Positions 1-12,095 of a stretch of 64,000 nucleotides of DNA are shown here, one piece after another. The notes below the pieces were generated by a model. It did no database searches. It saw nothing but the letters and a program-made list of their open reading frames with translations, and was not told the origin of the DNA. Position 1 is the first letter of the stretch; each line of letters opens with the position of its first letter. Source of the DNA: Cristatella mucedo (Eukaryota; Bryozoa; Phylactolaemata; Cristatellidae); NCBI GenBank assembly GCA_009760855.2, contig WPIO01000015.1, positions 2,444,001 to 2,508,000 of the forward strand. Reading direction: 5' to 3'. The translations under genes were made by a program, and so were the position numbers.

Positions 1-1249
1 CACCAGCGTCCAGAACGAGTAGGATCGAACACTACGCAGTGGGTTCTAGCTCTCTCTTCTGAAATGGCCTCGGCAGCTTCCACCATTAGACTGACTTCGG
101 CGACTCTCGAAACCTAAGTGAACTCAATCGCCAAAGGTCCAGTTATGGCGCCTACACTGGGACTCATCTCCCTCATAAAATGAGGTGTCAGTTACATCAA
201 AGGGCACGTCGTAAGCAGACTAAAAGGCCACAAATTCAGAGGGCCGGCCAACAGCGGGCACTAAAAGCAATAGCCCGAGTTGAAGGGCGCTAAGCACCAT
301 CCTACGCACGAATAGCGAACAGCAAGACAGTACACGTCAACAGGCCATAAAGCAGCGGCACACTTCTTGGCCAGCACGCAGTGCCCCTCTAGATCAGATT
401 GTTCGATCCCACTATGTCAGCTATCGGTTACTTAAAATCCATCGCCACCGCATCCATCTGTCTCACTTATCCTCCCAATAATTCTGGGGATTTGGGTAGC
501 CGTGCAAATAATACGCATAACCTCCATGTGAAACCAGATATTCCTCTTCGCAAAAGAATTGTACAAGAATTTAATTTTTGCTCCGACTCTCACTCACTAA
601 AGAATGTCTCAGAAATGTTTCCTGGTGGTGTAAGAGAGAAGTCCACCAGTTCAAGGATGCTTCTGCAGTGCAGGTGCCAGCCTCAATTCAATGCACGATA
701 TGAATGCTACTTCCGCCTCCGATTCCCTTACGATCTTCCGAGCCATGATAAGCTGCTACGTGTGTGCTATTTATACCATCAGTTGACTTTCTAATTACAC
801 TATGCTTCTCTCTTGTCTTCACTGCGCGACGAAGGCTTTGTCTTCCAAATGCACACCGAAAAACCGGCTTGCGCTTTGCGACGACTGTTATTGTTACAAA
901 GGACACTATTATTGTTACAAAGGACATCATAGGGCAGATGAAGGAGAGCGCTTTAGTAGGATGGTTTCTGATAAATACAGACGAAAAATTTCTCGACACG
1001 CCTCGATACACATTTATTTCTCGATACACATTTATACCTATTAGGCAGTACTTGTTTAGATTTAATAAACCGCAAATTTCCTGTAATCACTACGTATACC
1101 AAGTATCACTAATGTGCGCGCCTTTAAAGCCACCGCACCGCAAAAAAGTTCCATGGCGCAGATAACGCCTAATGAGGCAGGCATAAGAGATTTCGCTGAA
1201 ATGCTGTGGCAAAATATCCACCAAGAAGGAATATGCCGAGCATGAATCG
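1..1249. other. Unassigned CpG-rich sequence
   Basis: No convincing gene was found. A 20-bp motif (attattgttacaaaggaca) is repeated twice at about 890-928, and a cgatacacattta motif twice at about 1000-1035. The open frames overlap on both strands and have no recognisable domain. Confidence 0.4.
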
Positions 1250-1745
1250 CTGCAATGCCCCGCGATAATGAACCATAGCCTTGACAGCTGAACCTCGATT
1301 ACTAACTACGAGCTTGATGGCCGCTGGATTATAACTGAAAGCCGCTAACGACATATCCGCGACAAGTAGAGGTTTATGAGGAGCGCAATGTATGATTTCG
1401 TGCGAATGAGATAATTGCGTGACTTGCGCGTTGGCCAATATAAAATGTATGCGCCTTACCGCAGTCTCCCTCTTCGACTAGCAGTCTTCGGGTCCGCGAG
1501 TCAGAGCGCTAAGCGTGAGCTGCTCGCTGTAAGCCTATAACGAGTCCGCTTGAAGTCGCCTGCCGCAATGTGCAGGCTATTTATTGTTTGTGCTTATTCT
1601 AGTGCGGTGTTTTTTGGCGCTGCATGGAGAATATCGAACGCTGTTTTGGTATCGCTGGCGTACTGCGAGCGTCAGCTCGTTGCACGTTGCAGGCGCTGAG
1701 CCGCTACCCGACAAGTGAGGGTCGCCGCGCGGTCGCATCGCCTTA
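1250..1745 (+). repeat. LTR-like repeat, copy 1
   Basis: It aligns by eye with 2930-3530. Both have a TATA-like box (tataaaa / tatataa), then gccttaccgcagtc, and later tactgcgagcgtcag and a cccga.(a/c)agtga block ending in cgcgcggtcgca. TATA plus a downstream conserved start-like motif is typical of an LTR. No gag or pol frame was found nearby. Confidence 0.4.
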
Positions 1746-2049
1746 GTTTGCATGGTGAGCTTGGCAGCATTGATATCAAAAAAAGACTCGTAAGCACACT
1801 GTTGCGCCATATAAATATATGGATGTAATGAAATGTAATGTATCTCCACCTGTAACTCCGAAAAGTCATAAAGGGCATCCTAGGCTGTGTGGGTGTTACA
1901 CAGGAGAGTTCTGTACAGATACTCACAGCCTAAGCGGCTTCTGGCACGCATTCGTTAGCAGACTTCTTCACTCAAGCAACAAAGAGAATATGAGAAGCAT
2001 AGCTGAGTCAGGAACGCAGTTGAGGTAGTGAGTAGCATTGAAGTAAAAA

Positions 2050-2200
2050 GCTTAAAAATACAATTAATTTGTATAGCGCCCTAAGAGAGCTTAATCTCTA
2101 CACAGGCACTTTACATATGCCATGGGGCTTGAGCCCGCGACCTCGGCCAGACCTTGGTCGAGGCGAGCAACTTAACCGCTGGACCAAACAATTACCAGCT
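2050..2200 (-). repeat. tRNA-SINE with LINE-type tail (SINE family 2)
   Basis: On the - strand a tRNA-like head (tggtccagcggttaag, then gcgggctcaagcccc as B box) is followed by a tail related to the local LINE 3' end (agattaagctctcttagggc) and a short A/T end. Confidence 0.6.
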
Positions 2201-2204
2201 CAGG

Positions 2205-2600
2205 ACGGCTAGAAAGGACGTGCTGTAGTCGTCAGCAGGAGAGTAGATGTCGTTGCAGAAGAGTTGTGAAAGCAAGTTCCTCAGCCTAGAACCTGCAGAG
2301 CTAAAGCTTCTGTCACCAACGGTCTTTAAGCTGAGGAATAGAACAGCTCATTTATTGTCCATACAGAACCTGAGGGTACGGGGAGGCTGACACTGGTGCA
2401 GCAGTTCAGCTAGGTATGCAGGAGCCAAGCCGCGGCGGACCTTGTGGTCAGCGTAAGGACTTTACCCTGTCTCCGTTTATCAACCGGCAGCCATACAAGC
2501 TCTTTTAGCAAAGGAGAGACATGGTCAAACCTCTGGGATTTAGAAACTAGCCTTGCAGCCCTATTAATCACCGCAATGACCTAGCGGCTTTTTTCGTTAG
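2205..2600 (-). mobile_element. LINE 3'-region fragment (family B)
   Basis: The complement encodes pieces of a CR1/L2-like RT C-terminus (…LKTVG..S F.S A G.R L). It is the same family as 10560-10850, sharing the block around agagctaaagcttctgtcac. It is broken by stops. Confidence 0.5.
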
Positions 2601-2663
2601 CCCAGCCAGAAGGAAATTACGACAATCTAGCCGAGACAGACCAAAGAGCTGCTAAATTGTGTT

Positions 2664-2666
2664 GCA

Positions 2667-2713
<47 letters not shown>

Positions 2714-2885
2714 TGGATATATATATATGTATGTATATATATATATATATGTGTGTGTGTGTGAATACATATTATATATATATTTATTATATATTATATA
2801 TTGTATATATTATATATATATAATATAATATATATATATATATATATTTATATTTTTATTTTTTATATATTTTTTATATGTATAC
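2664..2885. repeat. (TACA)n / (TA)n / (TG)n microsatellite cluster
   Basis: A catacatacata run passes into tatata runs, a tgtgtg run and degenerate TTATATAT sequence. Confidence 0.9.
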
Positions 2886-2929
2886 AATCGTGCTCGGGAT
2901 GCATCTTCAAGGCGGGTATTATTCCGAGT

Positions 2930-3530
2930 AAAATGCGCCGCCGTTATGAACTGTGAGCGCGATAGCTGATCTGTGATTATGAACGATGAGCTAAGCAGCT
3001 GACTTGGTAAAAAAGACTACACTTTTGGGTAGCGCTACATACGATTACGTATCGAACGAGATTAGTGTATGACTCACTTCCTGGCCAGTATATAAGGCGC
3101 GAGCCTTACCGCAGTCGCTCTCTTGGAACAACGGTCTGCCAGTCGGTAAGTCGTAGCGCTTCGTGATCTACGGTGTGCTTGTGAAAGAGTCAGAACTCAT
3201 TAGCCGTATCGGCCATAATATGCGGGCATATTATTCGATGTTGCTGCTAGCGCGGCGCGCAGCACATAGAGAGCGCCGTGTCCTTACAGTTTGGTGTAAA
3301 ATAAGTAAATAAATAAAATTCATTTGTAAAGCTCCCTAAGAGAAATTAATCTCTACTAAAGCGCTTCACATATGCCTCAGGGCTCGAGCCCACGACCTCA
3401 GTCAGAACTTAGTCGGGGCGAGCACCTAAACCACTTGGTCAAGTGTACTGCGAGCGTCAGGTCTGTACCCACTGCATGCGTTGCACCGCCACCCGAACTA
3501 GTGAGGATCGCGCGGTCGCAGCACTATCAC
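2930..3530 (+). repeat. LTR-like repeat, copy 2, with a SINE inserted
   Basis: This is a diverged partner of 1250-1745 in the same direction. The tatataaggcg box is at about 3091-3101, with gccttaccgcagtc just after it. A tRNA-SINE (3310-3455) interrupts it before the shared tactgcgagcg block. Confidence 0.4.
3310..3455 (-). repeat. SINE family 2 copy
   Basis: A reverse-oriented tRNA-like head (gtgggctcgagccctga) with LINE-like tail (agattaatttctcttaggga), inserted in LTR-like copy 2. Confidence 0.6.
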
Positions 3531-3539
3531 CCTTAATAT

Positions 3540-4040
3540 ACCATAATGATACTAACAATATTATTATTACATTTGCATGCCACCCCCAGAGAACTTAATC
3601 TCTTTTTAGGCACTTTACATTTGCTGCAAAGGAAGCACGTCCGAATGGTAATGGTAGCGTGCTCAACGTACACACGCATTACGTGGTTAGAGGTGACATG
3701 TATAGGGTCAGCGTGCAAATACGGTTAGTGGCAGCATGCACAGTGTCAGTATGCATAAGCACACAAAGGACAAATCACAGGGACCCACTAAATGCTGTGA
3801 TAAATACATGCGTTTTTACCTTTTTTTTAAATGCGGTCAAGTCAGGGGACGTCGTGACGAAGGTCGGGAGTGGGTTCCAGGCTTTGGGAGCATGCGAACA
3901 AAAGGCGCGGTCTCCAAACGATTTGGGGTGCGTACGAGGTGTAGGTAAACGATTCGATTCAGAAAAGCGGGTAGTACGATGCTTACCGTCCTCTGCGATA
4001 TCGCTTGGGTAGCTTCCGATCTCAAGCGCAATCATACCAG
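3540..4040 (-). mobile_element. LINE 3' fragment (CR1/L2-like, family A)
   Basis: The - strand frame 4035-3775 encodes the typical RT C-terminus (RLPTPRTHP, FGDRAF, PKAWNPLPTFV, LTAFKKKVKTH). It is followed by the conserved tail (ctaaaaagagattaagtt) and an (ATA)-rich end at 3550. It is 5'-truncated. Confidence 0.8.
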
Positions 4041-5340
4041 ACCCCCACCCACCTTGCAGCTGCAGATACGCGTCCGTACCAAGTCAAACGTGCGCCACAG
4101 CCATTTTCAACTAACCAATCGGATCGGCAAAAGAAACAGCTCGCCCAGGACGTCACACCCACCAGGTAGAGGGACAATTCCCGTACATGCACGTGAGACC
4201 AGCCATACGCACGTCAACAAATGGCTCCGAATTTACTTCTGCTATAATTAGTCTTTATTTTGCATGTTATTTTTTTCCTGTTCATATGGGTGATTGTGTG
4301 GCTCTGGAGCCCCCGGGACAGGAATGCGGAAGAGGGCGTCAAGGGCGCACATGCAACGCTATTTGTTGACGAACTGCTTAAGCTGCCATATTGCTGGGAC
4401 TGTAAACATGGCTTGACCCGAACGGTGCTGCTGGGACCCCCGACAGGTTTGCCGCTTGTTGCGAAGCGCGGAGGTAACCTAACGTCGTAGGTGAAAGCAG
4501 AAATTGCAAGTGAGTCCTCCAGACCCGAGTCCTCCAGCCCGCAGGGAGGGACCGAGCGCCAGCTCGGCTGCTGGACAGGTTTCGGCTGCTGCGGCTATCG
4601 TACTCCGCCTCTGCGACAGTGTGCGAGAGCGTTAACGCAAAGCGGGTCAAAAGAACTTTGATATCAAAGTGCATGCGTGCTTCATGAAAGGCGGGTCGGG
4701 GTTTAGGTCTCGTCGAAGGCTGAGTCGAGTCAAGCGACGGACGTTCCAGCTTGGTTGACCGGAGGACACCCGCGGTATGTTTTGAATAGCGTTTGTGAAA
4801 ACCGTCAAAGCAGCGGAGCATCATGCGCGGGCCTTGCGATCATGCGCTCATGCGCGGGCCTTGCGCCCGCTGCGAGCGGCAGTGGCTCGCGGCGTGTCTA
4901 CCGCGAAGTTGAGCAATGCACGTGAGAGGGTCGGGGTCACGTGAGGAAAACGTTGGACATGGATACGAAAAATGCCAATTTACCGTGGAGTACCGGGGCT
5001 ATTTTCTGGTGCCTGCGCCGTTAGTTGGGGAATTCCTGCGTTTTAGGGTTTTGTACGTGATGCCAGTGTGACACTTAGGCCCAGTGGCATTAGCGAGAGT
5101 GGCACGGGCGGTGACGCTGGGTGATCGAGCACGGTCTCAGCCGTCGCGAATAGGGCGAAGCTGGTCGAACCGTTGCTGAGACGATTGCACCGTGGCACCG
5201 GCGAATTCGAAATGGGGCTGAAGATTTTTTTATTGGGAAGGAAAAAAGGAACAGAAAGTTTGAAGGTATGAAAAAGTGGAGCATTGAACACAATATTGAA
5301 TTTGTCTGCCCCGTTTTTCCTAGCCAATATCCTTACTTAA
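4041..5340. other. Unassigned CpG-rich segment, candidate distal promoter
   Basis: No gene was found. An 18-bp motif starting tcatgcgcgggcc occurs twice (4821-4838 and 4848-4865). Its high CpG density just before the CpG-poor block makes it a candidate for the start of the transcription unit leading to the MTMR gene, as an inference only. Confidence 0.3.
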
Positions 5341-5343
5341 GCC

Positions 5344-5523
5344 ACGGGGATACTAGCTGATTTAACAGCCTCTTTTTGTATAGCGACAGAAGTGCCTCTA
5401 CGGCTATCACCACCGCTTGCAGTGGCGATAAAGGATCGCCCACCACAGGATTCGAACCCACGACCTCAGGGCCAAGGTCGTGAAAAGCGACCGCCTTACC
5501 TAGTGAGCCATTACGGCTCAATG
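5344..5523 (-). repeat. tRNA-derived SINE (family 1)
   Basis: On the - strand, tggctcactaggtaaggcgg (A-box-like), then gtgggttcgaatcctgtgg (B box), then a conserved body (gggcgatcctttatcgcc) ending in gaggctgttaaat. Confidence 0.75.
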
Positions 5524-5554
5524 TGGCCTGCTTAGCAGAAGCATTGGCTTCCCA

Positions 5555-5685
5555 TCTTTAATAATAATAATAATAATAATTCACTTGATAAAGCGCCCTT
5601 AGAGAACTCAATCTCTCTCTAGGCGCTTTACATTTGCTGTAAAGTGAAGTGTGATCTTCGGCAAAAGAATAGAGCAGCCACTCGA
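5555..5685 (-). mobile_element. LINE family A 3' tail
   Basis: A (TTA)n tract followed on the - strand side by tttacagcaaatgtaaagcg and agagattgagttctctaagg. It is a very short 5'-truncated copy that retains CpG sites. Confidence 0.75.
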
Positions 5686-5689
5686 GTGT

Positions 5690-7290
5690 GTGCGCACAGG
5701 ATGCAGTCGGGTTGACATCACTGCTGATGCTCAATTACCCTCGGATTCTTCTTCTGTTGCCGCAAGCCATTTTCTGAACTTGGTATTGGATGTGCCTAAA
5801 GATGCCTTCTGAGTCTTAGTGCGTCCGATGTAAACTCTTTGACCCCTTGAATCGTCGTCCAGGCAAACTTTCTGTGAGAAACCCATACCACTGGATGTTT
5901 TGCGTAAGTTGACAAGTGTTCGTAGAGTAGCATCAAACGGCACGTGGGAGAGGGAGACAGACGAACAACTTTGCCAGCCAAGTAATTAAGTTGAATTTAT
6001 TGAACCCCTGCCTGCCTCAGTAGTTTATATGGTAAAGTTGTATTGGTAATCAGAGGTTTAAATCCTTCCAGTGGCAAGGCCCGGGTCTTTGTGTTTGTCA
6101 TTTGTGTCCTTATGCACGCTGCTGCATTTTTCTGTATACATAATCAAACGTCCTGGAGCTTTATTTTCCATAATCATGTACATGTACAGCAAAATGTATC
6201 ATACCGAAATCGGAAATTTTCTAAAAATCATGTATAACAAGCAGAGCTGAGTTCGCATTTCAAATTGCACTATGCTGCATGAAATATTAGTTGAGTTATG
6301 GATTTTACAAGGCACCAACCTACACTGGAAATGAAGCCGTATCAAAGTCACAAGAATGCACCTCAACAAGCTGTATGCATGTACCTCGATTTACCAAGGT
6401 TTGACAATTTGGTATACAAGGCGCATGTGATGGCGGACATCAGTAAATTGTTATTTGTAGATATGTTGCTTTCGGTTTGCATTCCGGTTAGACGTTATTT
6501 GAATAATCATTTTTCCTTTTATGCAGAAGCTGTCAGAGCTTCCGATCTCGTTTCTAGCATATTTTTTTTTGAAAGATACACTAAACGAATGTATGATTGT
6601 CGGACAAATATATAAATATTTCCTTGACATTCCCTTAAGTGTCCTGCTAGGAGACCCTACATACGTGCTGCTGCACCACTGCTTACGTCTTGCGAATGTG
6701 TGTCCACATGCACGATATTAGGCTACTGAGCTTCAGTATGTCTCGGCCTTGAAAGTTCCTCCTGCTGAATGGCACCATTGTACATAGGCATGCAAATAAT
6801 TCTCAGCCTGCCAGGTACTCCGAATGAGCAAGTGATTTTTAAAATTTTGGGGTATTTGAAGCTAATCGGCAATTGTGAATTCTGGGATGGGTGCAGTCCT
6901 TGCTGATTTGCCAACCACTTATGGCTCACCGCTGTCACCTACAATAAGTGAGGTGATTTCCCCTGTCACATAGCATTGTTTGTGACCTTGCTGTTTGGTG
7001 ATAGAACCTGTGGTTAGCACGTGCTGGTTGTGCTGGGACTAGCCTCATGCTTTCAGCGGGAGGTACCTCTACAGGAAATGTCCTCTGTGAGCTTGTGTGT
7101 GCCGAAGTTGTGCTTGTTTGCCGAAGTTGTGCTTGCTTGCTGAAGTTGTGCTTGCCAAAGTTGTGCATATAAGGACTAATCAATTGGCATGTATTAGTAT
7201 GATTGTTACTACACTAGTAGACGGCTGATTGCACATCTGTGAACCCCAGCTTGATCACCCATACATAATGTTCCTCATTCGCTTATCGCC
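5690..7290. other. Unassigned, CpG-poor
   Basis: No gene or repeat family was recognised. A degenerate ~20-bp tandem repeat (tgccgaagttgtgcttg, about 4 units) lies at 7097-7165. Confidence 0.4.
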
Positions 7291-7295
7291 ACTGC

Positions 7296-8300
7296 AATGA
7301 TAATAATAATAGTACATCTGTATAGTACCTGCAGAGAACTTAATCTCGTTCTAGGTACTTGGCATATGCTGTAAAGGAAGCATGACCATAAGGTTAATAA
7401 TAATAGTAATACATTTGATATAGTGCTTTCTGAGAACTCAATCTCTTCCTAGACACTTTACATTTTCTGCAAAAGGATGCATATTGTCCACTTGCATGAT
7501 ATGGTTAGTGATAACTTGAGCTGTGTCAACACATACACACACGCACACACACACACATAAAGGACAATACGAAAGGACCCAGCAAATGCTGCACGGAACG
7601 AGTCTGATTTAGCTCATTTATAAATATTGACAAGTCAGGGGATGTCCTGGCAGAAGTCAAGGGTGTTCTAGGCTCTGGGAGCTAATAGCATGGTCTCCAA
7701 AAGATTTGAGGTTGGTTCGAGCCATAGCTATACGATTTTAATCCTAAGAACGTGTGTTACGATGCCTAGCCTGATTGGGTGGTTCTTATAGATAGGCTGG
7801 AGCCTGGTCGGGGAGTAGTTCTTGTAGGTAGGCTGGAGCCAGAGAATGAAGTGACCTTAAGTGTGAGTGACAACGCCTTGAAGTCAATACACTGCTTGAT
7901 TAGGAGGCAGTACAGGTTGGCAAGACATAGTGTGGCAACTTCGACAGTCATATCGTTTAAGCCTAGCTGCCAGAGTTTTGCACCAAGTGTTCACACTTGT
8001 TTGCGGATGCCAGAAGATGTGCAAGCAGTGAATTACATAATTCGAGACAGAAGAAGGCGAGAATGTCACTCTGCATGAACCAGCTTGGGTGTAGTATTCC
8101 TGTCTAAGCCGGCCCGAATTTTCACAGTGTTACATAGCTGAAAGTTTGGCAGAATCATCTGTGGATATGATGTGGTCGTCTAGTGAGAGGTCACTTCAGA
8201 ACTGGACACCTAGATTTCGTGCAGATGCTATGGGAGATATGCTGGCAAGAGTCGATTGTGAGGGGTAGGTTTTACAATTTCTGACACAATAGGTTCACCC
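7296..8300 (-). mobile_element. LINE family A copy with a doubled tail
   Basis: Two tails on the - strand (7300-7385 and 7395-7480) indicate one tail inserted beside another. The body to about 8300 includes the RT C-terminal block and, at 8090-8260, the region matching the RT thumb of the 52.7-53.0 kb copy. A (CA)n tract is at about 7530-7556. Confidence 0.65.
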
Positions 8301-10075
8301 ATATTTACGAAGTTGTTATTATCTTTGTTTAATTTGTGAAAGTTTGCTGCCATCGAATTGGTCTATTTAATGTTCTTCTATTTCACTATCCCCCCCCCAT
8401 TTTCGATGTAGCTGCACCTTGCAAGCAAAGAGCTGGGCAGTGCACTGTAATCGATTGATTAGACACAAGGGGTTAAAGCAGCACGTCTCGACGACCTTTT
8501 CTGATATATCGTGGCTAAAGTTGCTACCGACTGTAGAAGGTAGCTAATGAAATTTCTGTGTATGCATTTGTATTGGGCCATAGGATTGCACTGATTTTAT
8601 TCCCCCTGAGTTGACTGTTATCCAAATGTAGGGTGTACTCCGACATCTAGCTCTGGTAAAGCGTACTCCTGGCCTTATCATAGCTCACGACAAGTCTCCT
8701 GTCCTCAAGTCTTGTTGTTCTTTTTTGAAGTTGCTGGGGTCGGTTGGTGCCTTAGAGGCCTGTTCCGATGGAGTGTCGGCCTCAGTTGCTGCTGTTATCG
8801 TGTTCAGCTAGTGGTGATGGCAGAAAGCTGGCACAGCCTTAATGCCGTTGGACTGCTATGTCATCGTTGAAGGATTCGTAATGACTTGGTATCTTTCTGC
8901 AGTGATCTTAGGTCTATTCCGATCGTGTGGGTGCTCACGAGTGTGCACACACTGTGCCCACATATAAGCACTGTTTTGTGCACATGGGACCGTTGTTGCT
9001 CCGTAACAAGCGCGCACCTTAAATGTTACAACCAGTGGGATATGCCAACTCGCTCACACTTGCCTATAGCTGGATTTGACACATTTAAGCCCTTAGGTTA
9101 TGCCACTTTTAGACGCACTGACTTGCCGACGAAGATCGTTGATTTAAGGGCCCCTAGATCACTCCTCTGTTAGTATGCTGATTCGTTTTACAGTGCTCCG
9201 CCCTGAGGAGAGACCGGTTTTCCACCCTTGAATCTGGTAGTATGTTAAATCTCACTAGTTTCGTTTTTTGACAAATTAAATGTTGGGTTTGGGAAAGAAT
9301 GCAACGAATGTCATATTTGAGGCAGATATTACAAGCTTACTTGCTAAATTATCCTGTGACGTTGTTGATGACACGTGGACACTAAATGGTCGATGGCTTT
9401 GATGACCTAATTTATATCGATGCACCATTAAATTCCATGAATCTGGCCACGGACTTAATGGCACGATCCAGCTGCCTGATGAAAGGGCATGCCATTGAGA
9501 AAACCCATCTGCCATCTACGCACTGGCATTTGTTAGAATTCCCCAAGGTTCCTGCAGTCGTCCTGAAATAATGTTTTGAGAATGCCAAGCACTGCTTTGT
9601 GGAGCATGACTCGTCGGTAGAAACCAGGTGTCCTATCTTCATTACCACCTGTGTGTTCAGGTGCATTGGATTAATGGTTCAACTCGGTTCAGATGTGTGC
9701 TTCGACTAATAGTAATAATTATAAAGAAGGCCATGTGCATAGCCCCGTAGCAGAACTTATTCTCTATCGAGGCTCTTCACAACTGTTTTTGCTAGAGAAT
9801 CAGTACCCAAGGGTTAGTGATATGTGCACATGCTATCTGGCACGCAAAAGCAAATAAGTGTTATGCTAATGCCAGCTTAATTAGCAAACATGAATAAACT
9901 CATGACCATCGGTTATCAAGACCCGTGACAGGTAGCATGAACTGAATCATGCACAGATATGCATTGAAAGCACACAGGAACAAGAAAGATACATTTCATC
10001 CGGCAAGGGGAAAGTTGAATGGAGCACACGGGCATAATAAAAATACCAACAATAGTATTAGTATAGCCTTTGTGT
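8300..10075. other. Unassigned, CpG-poor
   Basis: No gene was supported. A weak LINE-tail remnant is possible near 9705-9790 (aataattataaag, then tctatcgaggctcttcacaa). Confidence 0.35.
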
Positions 10076-10082
10076 AGTGCCT

Positions 10083-10170
<88 letters not shown>

Positions 10171-10200
10171 AAATGCCTTCCTAGGCACTTGTACATAGGA
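10060..10200 (-). repeat. (GA)n microsatellite grown inside a LINE tail
   Basis: A pure GA run of about 86 bp (10083-10168) is flanked by tagtgcctc on the left and taaatgccttcctaggcact on the right. These are the two halves of the LINE tail (agtgccctc-agagaactcaat-cttcctaggcac). Confidence 0.75.
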
Positions 10201-11480
10201 ATAATGTAGCTCTTATATTCTGCCTCTTTGGGCAGAATATTGGATGTCACTACAAACAGCTTTCTTGAGATTTTCACCGTGCATTTTGAGCCTATCGACC
10301 ATCTTAGCACATCCAGTGTCCGTCCCATTTTGAGCCTCTAGGCATTGACAAGCCTGTATTATTGTACGATTTTCAAGGCAGAGGACAACAATTTTGCATT
10401 TGTTTGGTCATTAGATCTTCTCTGGGTCGACGACCCTTAGTCGACGTATTCTTCGGTTCCTGGCTAAAAAAATTATGCTGACAGCCTGTGTATGTGTGTA
10501 TCTGTCTGTAACTCCACAAAGCCACAAAAACTATGTAAGTGCTCCGCAGAAAAGTTTTGCATAGCGCACTCACAGCCTAAGCAGCTTTTGGTATGCATTC
10601 GGTAGCCAGCAGACTTGGTCTCATGCAACAAAGAGAAAGTGAGAACTGTAGCAGAGTCAGGAGAGCAGTTGAGGTAGTGATTAGCATGGAAGTAGCAGCT
10701 CAGGACCGCTGAAAAGGATGAGCCATAGTCAGCAGCAGGAGAGTAGTTGTGTAAGAATTGTGGAAGCGAGTTCCACAGTCTAGGACCTGCAGAGCTAAAG
10801 CTTCTGTCACCAACTGTCTTTAAGCAAAGGAATGGAACAGCTAGTTTATTATGTAACACTTCCGGTGCAGTCAAAGAAAATATGGTTAATGGCAGCATGT
10901 ACAGTGTCAGCATGCATAAGCACATTAAGGACGAATAACCGAAACTCATTAAATGCTGTGATGAATAGGCATTTTAGTTTCTTTTTATGTACAGTCAAGT
11001 CAGGAGAAGTCGTGACACAAGTAGGAAGTGAGGGCGATACGCTTTGGGAGCCTGGCTTTGGGAGCATACGAACTAAAGGCACGGTCTCCGAAGGATTTAA
11101 GGTTGTACGAGGTATAGGTAAATGATTAGATTCCATTCGATCGTGTTTCCTTTGCAGCAAATGTAAAGCGCCTGGAAGGAGATTGAGTTCTCTTAGGGCA
11201 CTTTATCAAGTGTATTATTATTATTTTTAAAAGTGGGTGGTACGATGCTTAGCCAGGTGGGAGAGTAGTTCTGATAGGTAGGCTGGAGCCAGAGAATGAA
11301 GGGACCTAGGAAAGATTGACAAAACCTTGAAATCGATGGGTTGCTTGACTGGGAGCCAGTGCAGGCCGGTGAGAATTGGTGAGATGTGGCAACTGCGATG
11401 CTCATGACAGACAAGCGTAGTTGCAAAATTTCTAGCAATTGCAGGCTTTGCCTCCCTTTTTGGCTCAATCTGTATTGTGC
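10200..11480 (-). mobile_element. Nested LINE fragments (family B, then family A)
   Basis: The - strand frame 10949-10473 encodes LKTVGDRSFSSAGPRLWNSL (family B RT C-terminus). From about 10860 to 11480 the sequence is family A (LPIPRTTLNPSETVP, FITAFNEF), continuing to the RT-adjacent region at 11250-11450. Confidence 0.7.
11141..11230 (+). mobile_element. LINE family A tail inserted in an opposite LINE
   Basis: A + oriented tail (ctttgcagcaaatgtaaagc, agattgagttctcttagggc, ATT run) interrupts the - oriented copy between 11140 and 11231. Confidence 0.65.
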
Positions 11481-11559
11481 CTCTGACCTTGATGTGCAGC
11501 TGTTATCATGCAGAGTATACTTTTTTTTGACAAGATTCGGCTGTGAGCTAACAAACTAG

Positions 11560-12095
11560 TGCTCTGTGGTACCATTTGACAGTGATAACAGAGCCAACTG
11601 CTTTAGTAGTTGTACTGACTACAAGTCAAGCAACGGATCGACTTCAAGGTTTTGTCACTCACTTTTAGGTCCCTTCATTCTTTGGCTCCAGCCTACCTAT
11701 CAGATCTTCTCTCCCACCAGGCTATGCATAGTACCACCTACTTTTCAGAATCTAACTGTTTACCTATACCTGGTACAACCTTAAATCCTTTGGAGACCAG
11801 GCCTTTAGTTCATATGCTCCCAAAGCCTGGAACTCACTCCCCACTTGTGACTTGCCCAAATTTAAAAAGGAAGTAAAAACGCATCTATTTATCACAGCAT
11901 TTAGTGGGTCTCTGTGATTTGTCTTTTTTGTGCTTATGTGTGCTGACACTGTGCATGCTGCCACCACCCCTAGCCATGTTATTCTTGTTGTTTATTGAGC
12001 GTGCTACCACTAACCATTTGATCGTGCTTCCTTTGCAGCCAATTTAAAGTGCATAGAAAGAGATTGAGTTGGCTGCAAGTTTTTCTACTAGGATA
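11560..12095 (+). mobile_element. LINE family A 3' fragment
   Basis: The + strand carries FCHSLLGPFILW, LPIPGTTLNP and FRSLHSLAPAYLSD-like pieces in shifting frames, then gtgcttcctttgcagccaat and agagattgagtt. It is an inverted partner of the preceding copy and is degenerate. Confidence 0.7.

Noticed and set aside
399-1165. Overlapping open frames of 80-133 codons
   Set aside because: They compete in several frames on both strands, with no domain, splice logic or codon bias.
2664-2885. CRISPR-like or origin-like array
   Set aside because: These are simple TA/TG repeats without unique spacers. The organism is eukaryotic.
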